Origin: Adiantum capillus-veneris
Lineage: Eukaryota; Streptophyta; Polypodiopsida; Polypodiales; Pteridaceae
Assembly (NCBI GenBank): GCA_014529385.2
Contig: CM043960.1
Span: 33,690,396-33,754,395 of the forward strand
Length of the DNA: 64,000 bases
Reading direction: 5' to 3'
The translations under genes and the position numbers were made by a program. Positions within the stretch are counted from its first letter, which is position 1, and each line of letters begins with the position of its first letter. This document shows, one piece after another, positions 21,120 through 30,777 of the stretch. Below the pieces are notes generated by a model. That model had not been told where the DNA came from, did no database searches, and worked only from the letters and a program-made list of their open reading frames with translations.

Positions 21120-21674
21120 TTACAATGTCTCTATGAACAAAGTGTCATAGAAAGTAGAGAAGGATGAGAATTTATACAAATTTGCAATCTTCTCTATGCT
21201 CTCTTTATTAAGACAAGCTCTCAATAGCTCCCTATCTCCTTTGTTGAAAGCGAAAGGAAGACTATTAATAAGACGCAAATGAGGGAAAAATTCACCAAAT
21301 GTGAGTCTATGAAGCATGAACTCTGGCCGCAAGTTTCCTGAAGAGTCTTCCTCAATGGTGAAATGCACTCGCCAAACGCCAAATTTCACTCTATTTACCA
21401 ATCTTAGGGCACACACTAGTTGGATGAATGCGCGGTCTTCCTTAGTGCCCAACAACAAGAGGAAAATGGAATCAACGCGTAGGACCTTCTGTCTTAACTT
21501 CACCACCCTCTTGTTATGAGGGAGACGCCTTACTACTTGCTCCTGCAACTCAATTGGTAATAGAGCTAGATCTCTAAGGATTGAACTTTCACTGCACACA
21601 CATTCCCAGTTAGAACAAATGATCGTTTTTTTGTTTCTTGTAACAACTTGGACAAAGAAAAAACAAACATACAC
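21120..21674 (-). CDS. Element B accessory ORF b1 (paralogue of b2)
   Basis: 184 codons, 46 bp upstream of b2. The first ~30 residues (hydrophobic VCFFFVQVV then basic) may be leader rather than true N-terminus; no nearby alternative ATG decides this. Core: LPIELQEQVVRRLPH (39-53), which fits the L-P-x-E-L-x(5)-R-L-P pattern of an F-box first helix, then AFIQLVCAL (82-90) and RLTFGEFFPHLRLINSLPF (123-141). It is homologous to b2 along nearly the whole length, so the pair arose by tandem duplication. Function unknown; an adaptor for ubiquitin ligase is a hypothesis based on the F-box-like block. Confidence 0.72.
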   Translation of the reverse strand: MYVCFFFVQVVTRNKKTIICSNWECVCSESSILRDLALLPIELQEQVVRRLPHNKRVVKLRQKVLRVDSIFLLLLGTKEDRAFIQLVCALRLVNRVKFGVWRVHFTIEEDSSGNLRPEFMLHRLTFGEFFPHLRLINSLPFAFNKGDRELLRACLNKESIEKIANLYKFSSFSTFYDTLFIETL

Positions 21675-21700
21675 ACTACTTTGCCGGGCTGCACTTCATT

Positions 21701-21919
21701 TTAAAATAAAATGAACACATGTACATCAAAAGAAGTGTGGTAGTTGATGAGAGGTAGAATGACAGGGTTTGGTGATGCAAGAATTTCTCCTGCTCTTTGG
21801 GCACCAAACATGAACACCATTCGTTGTTGAAAATGGATCTTTCTACTAATTGCAACGTTTATTCTAATGTGTGGAGTAAAATGAAAGGGAAAAACCTCTA
21901 TTCCTGGGCCATTATCCAT
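21701..21919 (-). CDS. Element B accessory ORF a2 (paralogue of a1)
   Basis: 72 codons, ending 26 bp before b1. Residues 22-52 align without gaps to a1 20-50, with 12 of 31 identical (shared S, K, FQ, G, R, EI, AS, NP). No known domain. The C-terminus after residue 60 has no counterpart in a1. Conservation between a1 and a2 despite their small size supports real coding. They could also be exons of spliced proteins with b1 or b2; splice sites were not established. Confidence 0.6.
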   Translation of the reverse strand: MDNGPGIEVFPFHFTPHIRINVAISRKIHFQQRMVFMFGAQRAGEILASPNPVILPLINYHTSFDVHVFILF

Positions 21920-21983
21920 GGCCTATGCATGTCCTAATGCTTAAAACAAAACAAAAATATAGACGTCCAAACTAAGGTCGTAC

Positions 21984-22154
21984 CTAATGAGAGGCAAAAT
22001 CAAAAGGATTTACTGAAGCGTTTATCTCGGCCAACCTAAGAGGACCTAAAATTCTACGAATGACACGTTGAAATTGCAACTTAGTACTAACAATTATGTG
22101 TACCTTTTGCCTTGCAATGGGAATGAAGGGATCATACAAAGCTTCGTGATTCAT
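21984..22154 (-). CDS. Element B accessory ORF a1 (small, 56 residues)
   Basis: A 56-residue frame from ATG 22152-22154 to TAG 21984-21986, the first ORF after the inner PBS and 64 bp before a2. It is basic (QFQRVIRRILGPLRLAEI). It is homologous to a2 as described there. Its stop overlaps a TAG-GTAC context, so splicing into another frame cannot be excluded. Unknown function. Confidence 0.55.
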   Translation of the reverse strand: MNHEALYDPFIPIARQKVHIIVSTKLQFQRVIRRILGPLRLAEINASVNPFDFASH

Positions 22155-22209
22155 GCAAACTACTTGACTATGCTAAAGGTTGATTCTACACAAAAATACA
22201 CAAGCCGTT

Positions 22210-22229
22210 CCTCCGTGGGGGCACCAATT
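22210..22229 (-). other. Inner primer-binding-site copy of element B
   Basis: On the minus strand TTGGTGCCCCCACGGAGG follows the truncated U5 copy. The same 12-13 bases recur at 22472-22491 beside the full LTR (there followed by TGAGG). A TGG start next to an LTR end is typical of a tRNA-primed PBS; I could not assign the tRNA with confidence. Confidence 0.65.
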
Positions 22230-22493
22230 TGAGGCGGTCCGGGGCGGGCAACAAGAAGAGTGGCCTCTAGACACCCTTCAAGGCTCCCGTGCTGCTCAAT
22301 GGGGCTGGGGCACAACACAACACAAACCAAAACAACAAACCCACCGCCAAATCCCAACTACACAAGGGGCACCACCTAGTTTAAGAGCGAACTAGGACGC
22401 AAAAGAGGAGAATCGTTAGAGCAACCAACAAACAAGCAAGGAATTACACTAACCCTAACACCAATTACACTAACCTCAGTGGGGGCACCAATT
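22230..22493 (-). repeat. 264-bp tandem duplication of U5 end plus PBS in element B
   Basis: TGAGGCGGTCC occurs at 22230 and again at 22494. The segment 22230-22466 equals the terminal part of the adjacent LTR up to acaccaat, then passes through tacactaacctca into a second PBS (ctcagtgggggcaccaattt) and the complete LTR. The 237-bp copy is nearly identical to the LTR (one agagcgaac versus agagtgaac difference). Confidence 0.9.
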
Positions 22494-25205
22494 TGAGGCG
22501 GTCCGGGGCGGGCAACAAGAAGAGTGGCCTCTAGACACCCTTCAAGGCTCCCGTGCTGCTCAATGGGGCTGGGGCACAACACAACACAAACCAAAACAAC
22601 AAACCCACCGCCAAATCCCAACTACACAAGGGGCACCACCTAGTTTAAGAGTGAACTAGGACGCAAAAGAGGAGAATCGTTAGAGCAACCAACAAACAAG
22701 CAAGGAATTACACTAACCCTAACACCAATGGAATACTCTCACACACTAAAACACGAGAGAGAGAGATAGAGAGAGAGAGAGATAGAGAGAGAGAGAGATA
22801 GTGCTCGGGCTGCTTTGAAACGTATCGGCGATGATCAAGCAAACACAACTATATATTTAAAAAAGAGAGAGAAAGGGGGAGGGGGTGCTTGTTGCATTAA
22901 TACCTTCTTACAAATCTGTCATGACAAATCAAAGTGAGATTAGTACTTGTTCAACATAGCTTGCGTAAATTTCACCACAACACATCACTAGAAAAGCCAC
23001 CCCAATCACTGTCTTAAGGCCAGGGGAGTCCTCTCCACCCTGTCGCCCTCTTGCAGTATGTGGGATTTATGGCTAGATTGATGACAACACCAGAGACAAG
23101 CTATCAAGAACTTTTAAAAAAACCAAGACACTTACGCATCATTGTTGTCCATTACTTCACGTTGGAAGGGAGACAAAATATCCAAGATTAGTCCAAATCC
23201 ACCCTCCTTGATTCAGCGAATGTTGGGCTTACACTAGTAGGAGAAATGATAGATTTCCTACTCTCAATTGAATGATCACTCTCTCTCTTACAATGGCATA
23301 GATTTCCCTTGCTAATCCCCTATTACAACACATGCACATGCATAAGACAATGAGCTTCCACTCAAGAGCTCCTTCTAGAGAGGTTGAGCTTGGCTTCTCA
23401 AGCTATAGCATAGTGCTCTTGCTTATGGCTTCCCCCCTTTTATGCTAGCTACACCCTCCTTTTATAGCAATTTTGAAGGCTAGGGTTACTCCTCTAACCA
23501 TGGTTGGGTTAGATTTTCAGCAATTTATCTAATTTCTTTTGCTTGGAATTATCAAGAAGTTGGTGGGGAAAGAGAGAGGAGAGAAATGGAGGTGATAGGA
23601 CTTTTCATAGTGGGTTAGTGTTAGTAGAGTTAGTATTAATTTACAAATAGAATTGGATATTTACAATGGGAGTATCCATGTAGGATACAAATAAGGAAGA
23701 AAAACTCTTAAGAGGTAAGAAAAGGTGGATTTCTTACAAGGTTGATGCTCCAAGTGTCTTGAGTAGGGCCAATTTTGACGCTTGTTGACGGTCCACTAGC
23801 TTTGACGGTACATTTTTTCTCCACTCTTGACCTTCCTTGAGAGACAAGGTAATTGAAGCTGAGTAATCAACCACCATGATGCTGTCTTTTAAGAGAAGAG
23901 GCTGAATTTTGTGGTTTTTTGATAGATATGGGTAATTTGGAGGAGGAAAAATGAGACTAGGTGGTCAATTTTGGAATGGAATTGTGTGTAGGAGGTATGA
24001 GTTCACCATGGTTTCTCTTATTCCTTAAGGTTGAGGAGAAGGTGAGTAGTGTGCAGAGAGGAGTGGTGAGAGAGATGGGGATGATGAGTGGAGAAGTGTG
24101 TATGAAAGAGGAAAATGATAAAGTGGAAGAGAGAGTGTGGCTGCATAGCATGGGAAAACTGGGGTCCACTAAAAAAATCATAGCTCACAGCTGGTAGCTC
24201 CAAAAATCATGAAAACATTTGGGGTGATTATTCAGAGCGTGAGCTACATTTTCTCTTTTGACCACTGCTCCAAATTCGGAGTGGAGATAGGTGCCAAAAT
24301 TATCACCAAAAAGCCTGTTTTTATGCCTGCAAAAGTCTTTTAGTGGTCCCCTCCTTTGTTGAATTTGTACAATGCATCCAAGAGTGAGCCCCTCCTTTGC
24401 CATATTATAATACAAAGCATTCAAGTTGCCCTTGACCCATGCATGGAGGAGGATTATTGGTGAAATAAGAAATATATACATGGTGGGACTAGTGTATGGA
24501 CTATTCATGGACTTTAGCTCAATGAGCACATGGTGTTAGAATAATGAGTAAAAATAATAATAAAAATATGGAGGAGTTATGGATATGGAAAGATATTGGA
24601 ATCATATGATATGGTCCCTCCTTGAATTATTTTGGGTGAAAGAGGAAAATGTATGCAAGTAAATAATATAATAAAAGTAACCAATGAGTAGAAATCAATT
24701 TTTTGTTTTCACGAGGGTGAGGGTGAAAATGTGGGAGTGATTTGTATAAAGGAAAAATATGAGGTTAGAGTATGTACATATTGGCAAAAAATTAAAAATA
24801 TATATATATATATATATAATTATGGTGTAAGAGGATGAAAGAAGGTGTACATAGGTTTAATAAAACACACACCTAAGTAGAAATATTTAAATAAAATACC
24901 AAAATAATTATAAAAAATCCCTATATTTAGGCCATATATACAATGAAATATTTACACACAAAGAGGCCATAATATACTTTTATTTTTTTATTTTTTAATT
25001 ATTATTATTATTATTATTATTATTTGGCTCACCTAGCCCAGTGACTAGCTAGCTGAGGGTTTTTAAGAAGATATGGGAAAAGTCCCGTGACTCACGCACG
25101 CCTATGTACAGTGAAATGGTAGGGATAGCCACAGTGTTAGGGTGGTTTTGGTAGGGTGAGGTAACTCACTGTGGCAATTACAAAGAGCCGAAAAAACGGC
25201 TATCA
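22494..25205 (-). repeat. Element B 5' LTR (2712 bp)
   Basis: The partner of 12546-15257. It ends (plus orientation) in ACGGCTATCA before GTGCT. It contains the promoter that would drive the four accessory ORFs and gag-pol on the minus strand. ORFs inside it duplicate those in the other LTR and are not called. Confidence 0.95.
23458..23466 (-). promoter_or_regulatory. TATA box of element B 5' LTR
   Basis: The minus strand reads TATAAAAGG, preceded by a GC-poor stretch. The same site is at 13512-13520 in the other LTR. It would start a transcript with about 1.3 kb of leader before ORF a1. Confidence 0.6.
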
Positions 25206-25210
25206 GTGCT

Positions 25211-26195
25211 TTGACTAGGAAAATCCCTGGGGAGTGTATCCAAGCACCGGGTACAAACATCTCATTGTGAATTGACCTAAGGTTACAGAGTCACATGTCC
25301 TTTTTTTGGGTTGAACGTGATTCTTAATTCGGTAACCACTTCTAAAAATATTTAAATCCTTCACCAAACATAAAGGTACAAAACCAAAACAATTAAGAAT
25401 TTGGAGAGACATGCTCATTGCAACGAAGCCATTGGTCCATATGAGGGCTGCCGTTGGTTTTAAAAGATGAGTATATCTAAATGACGAGTCGATAGTCAAG
25501 GTTCAGATGTCCTGTACTAGTGTACTGGGCATATAAGGATCCTTGAGGTCTTGAATTTTTCACCATCATAGATTTGAGTTGATATACATTGTCACTGCAC
25601 AATATAAGAGCTATAATCCTTTTTTGGGTGAAAATAGTTTTTATATATTGAATCGGATGCATAAGGGGGCTACAATCCTTGACTGACTACAAGTAGTCCT
25701 CAATCGTGTGATTGTATTGAAGATCCTTTTGTGTTGTTTCATGCATTGGTTTATATAGACGGTGCATTATGTATTATGAAAGATTGTTAGTGCATGACAT
25801 GACCAATCATATATATTATTGCTTTCATGTGTGTTTTTCTAATAATTGACATCGTTTATGTGTAAAAGTTGCTTATTCTTTGCAGCATTTGAAATTAGAT
25901 GTATGTTATTGTTTGCAAATCAAAGAGGGTGTATAATAATCATCATATTAATAATTTCATTGAGAAATTTATAGCGGTATTGTATTTATAATGTCGTGCA
26001 GAGAGTGCATTGCAATGTGTATGCTTGCTCACAACATAGGTGATTCATATGTGGATTGACTAGAGTGCATTAAAAATCTCATATTATGTAAATTTGATTA
26101 CTTTTTTAGTGATTGTTTTTTAGCATGTATTGAAAAGAAGACAAATGTTTTTTTAAAAAATCTAGTTCTTATGTCTTTAGTTTTATATTAAACGC
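25211..26195. other. 5' non-coding region of hAT element M
   Basis: AT-rich sequence between element B and the transposase start. No ORF with a recognisable domain. Continuous with 12327-12545 once element B is subtracted. Confidence 0.45.
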
Positions 26196-26929
26196 AATGG
26201 AGCAAAATGTCGGCACAAGTGGTACAAAGAAGCCAAAGAATAAAAAATTGCCTGGCAAAGAGTGGGATTATGCTCACAACAATATGTGGTCGGTATATGG
26301 AGTGGCAATGTAAATTTTTCTTAACAAAATAATTAGACGGTGCACCACATATTAGGGACCATTATTTGGGTAGCATTAAAAATAACTATAGGAAATGTGA
26401 ACATCCTCAGGCACCTGCAATTGCAAAGCGTTTGAGAGAAGAGCTCGTCAAAAAGGGTGGCAAGAGACAACATATATATAGCTCTGTTATGGATGCAAGT
26501 CAAGAGCAATCAGAGCCAAATATTAACTCTGTTGATCCCGTAGTGACACCAACTAACCTTGATGAACAGCCTGTGCAAGGAGAGGAAGTGTCAAGTAGCG
26601 TTCCTTTTAAGCATCACAATGAAGGTAGACTTGGTCAGATACATCAAAAATCATTGCATCAAAGCTTTCGGATGCAGTCTATAGAAGAAGCACAAAATGT
26701 ACTTGCCAAAACAATTTTCTTCCCAAGAAGTGCTCTGGTCATGGTAGAAAGCAATCATTGGAAGGCCACTTGGAATAAAATTGGTGACTTTGGCCCAGGA
26801 TTTTTAGCTCCTTCTTATCACACGATATGAAATGTTCTCTTGGATAAATGTCACATCGAAGTCAAAGAGCGTGTTGCAAAAATAATACTTTGAAATATTT
26901 CACTTTTAGGATGCACAATTGTGAGTGAT
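26196..26929 (+). pseudogene. hAT transposase of element M, N-terminal half (BED finger, DUF659 start)
   Basis: From ATG 26196 the frame reads GTKKPKNKKLPGKEWDYAH and stops at 26310-26312. In a shifted frame the BED zinc-finger region continues (QCKF, then HIRDHYLG and KCEHP), with the second cysteine replaced by F. The ORF 26366-26830 covers the linker (AIAKRLREELVKKG) and the beginning of the DUF659 region (ARMIVESNHW-like VMVESNHWKATW). The last codons before element C read GCTIVSD. Frameshifts and stops make it non-functional. BED fingers bind DNA ends in this transposase family. Confidence 0.8.
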
Positions 26930-27060
26930 TATCAGGACAAGGGCAAGGCTGGACTAGGCAGTGTGGAAAGGGAATCCAACTAGGTCAAAGGGCTAGGAGC
27001 TTGCTATATAGTGGGAGGTTGGGAGGTGGAATCCAAGGCACTAGTTCCCCTAGTCTTACA
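26930..27060 (+). repeat. Element C 5' LTR (131 bp)
   Basis: It starts TATCAGG (first dinucleotide TA rather than TG) and ends AGTCTTACA. It differs from the 3' LTR at roughly nine positions by eye. TATATAG near 27004 is the only TATA-like motif. Confidence 0.92.
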
Positions 27061-27075
27061 TGGGTATCAAGAGCC
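27061..27075 (+). other. Primer binding site of element C
   Basis: TGGGTATCAAGAGCC, immediately after the LTR, is a mutated form of the tRNA-iMet type site TGGTATCAGAGCC (two inserted bases). Confidence 0.8.
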
Positions 27076-27977
27076 AACTACTTTTTGGGAGGGCATGGAG
27101 AGATTTTTGCATGTGCATGGGGGCATGAGGCCGTGAAGCTCTCTACGGGTGAAAGATGTTAACCTGTCGCGCTTTTTGTGCTAGTTAGCAGTTTCAAGTT
27201 AGCACATCTTCGAAAAGTTGGGCGTTCGGTAAATTTTTTACAAATAATATCAAAATTTGTCGGAGGTTGTACATTTGGATTCCTTGTTTCAAGTGCTTTC
27301 TATTGATATATCATATGTCATAGATCTTGGAGATGTAGCTCAAGTTATTGTACTAGTTAGCATATGTCAAAATTGTGCTAGTTAGCATTGTCCGGGACAT
27401 GAAAAAGCATGACAGGTTAACATGCTTTCACCCCTTAGACACAAAAAAGGAGAAGACCCTCACGGGCGTGTGCACGTGACCTTGGCGGGGAGGACACACA
27501 GAGCTTGAGCACGCCAAAACGGGCCGTGTTTTAGCCGCCTGGGGTCGCGTTGGCCTGTTGAGGCAAACCCAACATAGGGCCAAGCCCCACCGAGCAACAT
27601 TGGGCAAGTTTCAGCTCTCCCCTGCTTGTTCCCGTCGCGACAGAGCACTGCAACCAATTTTTTCTCCACACTGTGGCACGTAAAACCTAGGGTTATTGGA
27701 CAATTAATGTTTTTTTGAAGCTTAAGGGAGGGTACCCATAGTAGGGTTCTCCCCCTTTGCTCGTGAGCGGGTGGGATTGTTTCACAGGCACTATACGTTC
27801 ATGATAACGCCATGATGGTGCAGAACTACAAATATTGGCTTTGAAACCCAACTGTGTCAAATCTTCTTGGTGCCCTTCAACGGGTAAATTTACGATTTAA
27901 TAAAGCTTGGACTACCAACAATATTGCCAGTCGCTTCAAGCTTGGAGCACGAATATAATTAGCAAGGCTAATTACCC
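27076..27977 (+). other. Element C untranslated leader
   Basis: About 900 bp between PBS and gag with no recognisable coding sequence. The 69-codon minus ORF at 27460-27669 has no domain and is not called. Confidence 0.6.
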
Positions 27978-29252
27978 GTGTCTATGGGATCTTTCTCGAT
28001 AATTACCGGTTGTGGTACTTCCTACATCTACGGGACATCTTCTCGACATCAGGTATTTTTCTTCCTATTCCTTCCACCGCGCTGTGTCGCCATGGATTCA
28101 GATATCAATATGATTTTTTATTTCGAGCATAATACGCCTGATCCTGCCCGTGATGGCTCGCAACCGGATGCTCTCATGGAGAGTGCCCACGACGCTACGA
28201 TGGGTGACGACACTTATGAACTGCTTGATATGCAAGAATTTCCTGCACTTCAGACACACATATCAGTCATGGAAGGAAATTTTTCATCTTTAAATGAAAA
28301 CGTCACTAAATTATCCACGTTAGTGATACAATTAATGCAACAGAAGTCCAAGGGTCCTACTGACACGCACATGCATGAGCACGTTGCTACACAGGGGCAA
28401 GGCACTTCTGATCATGGACAAGGTCCATCTGCTGATGCTTTCCACACTCTCGCTGCAAAAGAGGTGGATGAGTTGTTGAAAAACACCAAACCACCGACTT
28501 TTAAGGGAGAAGACTGAGATCACAATAAGGATGCAGTGAATATCTTTCTCAGCAAGTGGGATAGAATTCACGCCTTACGGCATTGCAAACAAGCTTAACT
28601 TTGGAAGGCAAGGCCTATAAATGGTCACATGTCTCTCAAGGAGAAGAATGTCATACCACAGAGTTGGGCAGCTTTTGAAACCATGTTTCACAAAGAAATC
28701 TTGCCTACAAATGAGGCAGATCGGAATTAGACAACTTGGGACACGTGTTCCATGCGCCAATACCCATCATTACTTGAATATATGTCTCACTATCGGGATG
28801 TTATCCTCAAGTTGGAAGGACTAGACACCTTTCAGCAAGTACATGGATTTATCTGTGGTCTGACGCTAGAGCTTAAGAAGCACTTCAAGACTCAAGACCC
28901 TAAAACACTTGAGAAAGCCATAGTGAAAGCACATATTCATGATGATCCAGATGAAAAGAAATCACATCATAACCACGTGCCTGCTAATACACATGGTAAT
29001 CCACGCACACAGTACAGGTACAATAAAAGGAAATTCATAGTCGCAAATTCTGAAGCATCAAAAGAACCCAAGGGGTCCAGAGGTCCTCTCTCTCCTGAGG
29101 ACTTTGATAAGGCTAAGAAAGAGAAATTATGTTTTCAATGCTTGGGAAGCGGTCATGGCAAAAAGGATTGTCCCAAGAGGAAATTTTTTGCTCATGGCAA
29201 GGAGAAAGCACTGCACACGGTGCAACTGCTACCTCTTGAGTCTTCCTCATGA
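27978..29252 (+). pseudogene. Element C gag
   Basis: One phase from 27978 to 29252 with TGA at 28515-28517 (a likely TGG change) and further stops at about 28595 and 28727. The C-terminal part from 28752 (166 codons) has the Gag tail (HYRDVILKLEGL, FICGLTLELKKHF) and one CCHC zinc knuckle, CFQCLGSGHGKKDC (about 29132-29173). The N-terminal 179 codons show a coiled-coil-like stretch (NFSSLNENVTKLSTLVIQL). Plus ORF 28621-28824 is a shadow frame. Confidence 0.82.
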
Positions 29253-29293
29253 TTCTCTACAGTGGAAGTAACACACACCGAGGTGGTGCATGA

Positions 29294-29707
29294 ATGTTGT
29301 CTCACAGCTTCCATACCGGGCAACAGACCTTCGGACCACATGAGTTAGTACGGATGCACGGATCTCTGCAAGGGCACAAGGTGCGCATTTTGGTAGATAA
29401 CGGTGCTAGTCATAATTTTATCAATTATGGATTGGTGAAAAAACTCAAATTGCCTCAAACTCCGAGTACCCACCGCTACAAGGTAGCAATGATGAATGGA
29501 TATGATGCCGAAGTCTGGGATACTCACGTTCGAGCTGTACCGTTGAAAATACAAGGCTACTCCACATCCTTATATTTTGAGGTTATGAATATGGAGAGGG
29601 TAGATGTGGTCCTTGGTAGGGAATGGTTGCATAGCCTAGGACCATCACTGAAGCGTAGCTATGAGCACAACAACTTGATTACCATCGGCACGATCGATGC
29701 AACATAG
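29294..29707 (+). pseudogene. Element C aspartic protease
   Basis: 137 codons. The active-site region reads LVDNGASHNFI; the family normally has DSGA or DTGA, so the catalytic triplet is altered (DNG). VVLGREWLHSLG is the usual second conserved block. The frame ends when it enters the tandem duplication. Confidence 0.85.
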
Positions 29708-30216
29708 CATCAATGTGGTTGCAGGCAGTAAACCTGTCAGTAAACCACCCTACCACATGAGTTACTCTAAAGATGCTGAGGTGGAACGTCAGTTTGCTGA
29801 CTACCTTAGCAGAGGGTTTATCAATTATGGATTGGTGAAAAAACTCAAATTGCCTCAAACTCCGAGTACCCACCGCTACAAGGTAGCAATGATGAATGGA
29901 TATGATGCCGAAGTCTGGGATACTCACGTTCGAGCTGTACCGTTGAAAATACAAGGCTACTCCACATCCTTATATTTTGAGGTTATGAATATGAAGAGGG
30001 TAGATGTGGTCCTTGGTAGGGAATGGTTGCATAGCCTAGGACCATCACTGAAGCGTAGCTATGAGCACAACAACTTGATTACCATCGGCACGATCGATGC
30101 AACATAGCATCAATGTGGTTGCAGGCAGTAAACCTGTCAGTAAACCACCCTACCACATGAGTTACTCTAAAGATGCTGAGGTGGAACGTCAGTTTGCTGA
30201 CTACCTTAGCAGAGGG
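29417..30216 (+). repeat. 400-bp tandem duplication in element C protease region
   Basis: Positions 29421-29820 recur as 29821-30220 with a period of exactly 400 bp. I see one difference (atggagagg versus atgaagagg). The join uses the short word tttatc, which occurs at both original ends, so microhomology-mediated duplication is likely. Since 400 is not a multiple of three it also shifts the frame. Confidence 0.95.
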
Positions 30217-30529
30217 TTTATCCAACCCAGTTCTTTACCATGGGATTCTCCTATCCTATTAGTGAAGAAAAAAGACGGCACTATGCGTATGTGCGTAGAC
30301 TACCGTGGCTTAAATGCAATTACTGTTAAAAACAAGTACTCATTACCACACGTGGATGAGTTGTTCAACAAACTCACTCATGCTCGTATTTTTATGAAAA
30401 TAGACTTGCGGTCAGGTGATCACCAAGTACGTATTCGACTTGCTGATATACCCAAAACTGCATTCCGAACAAGGTTTGGACACTACGAGTTTTTGGTTAT
30501 GCCTTTTGGGTTAACCAATGTGCCTGCAA
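30097..30529 (+). pseudogene. Element C reverse transcriptase, N-terminal part
   Basis: The frame reads [43 protein letters not shown] and VMPFGLTN, which are gypsy RT blocks. It is cut by the MITE at 30530. Note the ORF continues 20 codons into the MITE and stops there. Confidence 0.9.
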
Positions 30530-30775
30530 CTCGGGGGGTTCACTATGTGTAAAACTACCATATCACGTGCGTTCAAGGCATGTTTGTAAAACCCCTTAGC
30601 TGTGAATTTTGTTAGAAATATAGTGTACCCTTTTCTTTTAAAATCTGTAATTTTTTTTCAAATTTGAAAAAATAATGCCCTTCTGTATATATATTTCTAT
30701 AAGTTTCAAGAACTTTAAATACCCTTCTATTGAACTCACGTGATAGGTTACATTTTTATTAGGTGACCTCCCCAG
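30530..30775. mobile_element. MITE copy 1 (~246 bp) in element C RT
   Basis: A non-coding AT-rich insert beginning CTCGGGGGGTTCAC and ending GTGACCTCCCCAG, giving an imperfect inverted terminal repeat of about 13 bp. The flanks share (G)CCTGCAA, an 8-9 bp target duplication (30521-30529 and 30776-30784). A copy about 94% similar by eye is at 45232-45478. It contains a central ttcaaatttgaa palindrome. The TSD length fits MULE (9 bp) or hAT (8 bp) mobilised elements. Confidence 0.85.
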
Positions 30776-30777
30776 GG

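Larger units (their letters stand above)
12546..25205 (-). mobile_element. Element B: Tat-lineage Ty3/gypsy LTR retrotransposon with accessory ORFs
   Basis: A 12.66-kb element transcribed on the minus strand. The LTRs (12546-15257 and 22494-25205) are both 2712 bp and nearly identical over the stretches compared by eye, so insertion is recent. Flanks share GTGCT (12542-12546 and 25206-25210); with canonical TG..CA ends the duplication is 4 bp (GTGC) plus a shared T. Order on the minus strand: 5' LTR, a duplicated U5-PBS segment, four small ORFs, gag-protease, RT-RNase H-second RNase H-integrase, PPT, 3' LTR. The second RNase H between the RT/RNase H and integrase is the mark of the Tat lineage. 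There is no chromodomain. Confidence 0.95.

Noticed and set aside
20615-22154. Bacterial operon contamination explaining closely spaced ORFs
   Set aside because: The ORFs lie between a PBS and gag of a plant retrotransposon with matching LTRs and target-site duplication.
22376-22621. 81-codon minus ORF and its twin at 22160-22357
   Set aside because: Reads through the duplicated LTR end and PBS; both copies arise from the tandem duplication.
29697-30107. A second protease gene in element C
   Set aside because: It is the second copy of a 400-bp tandem duplication, not an independent gene.
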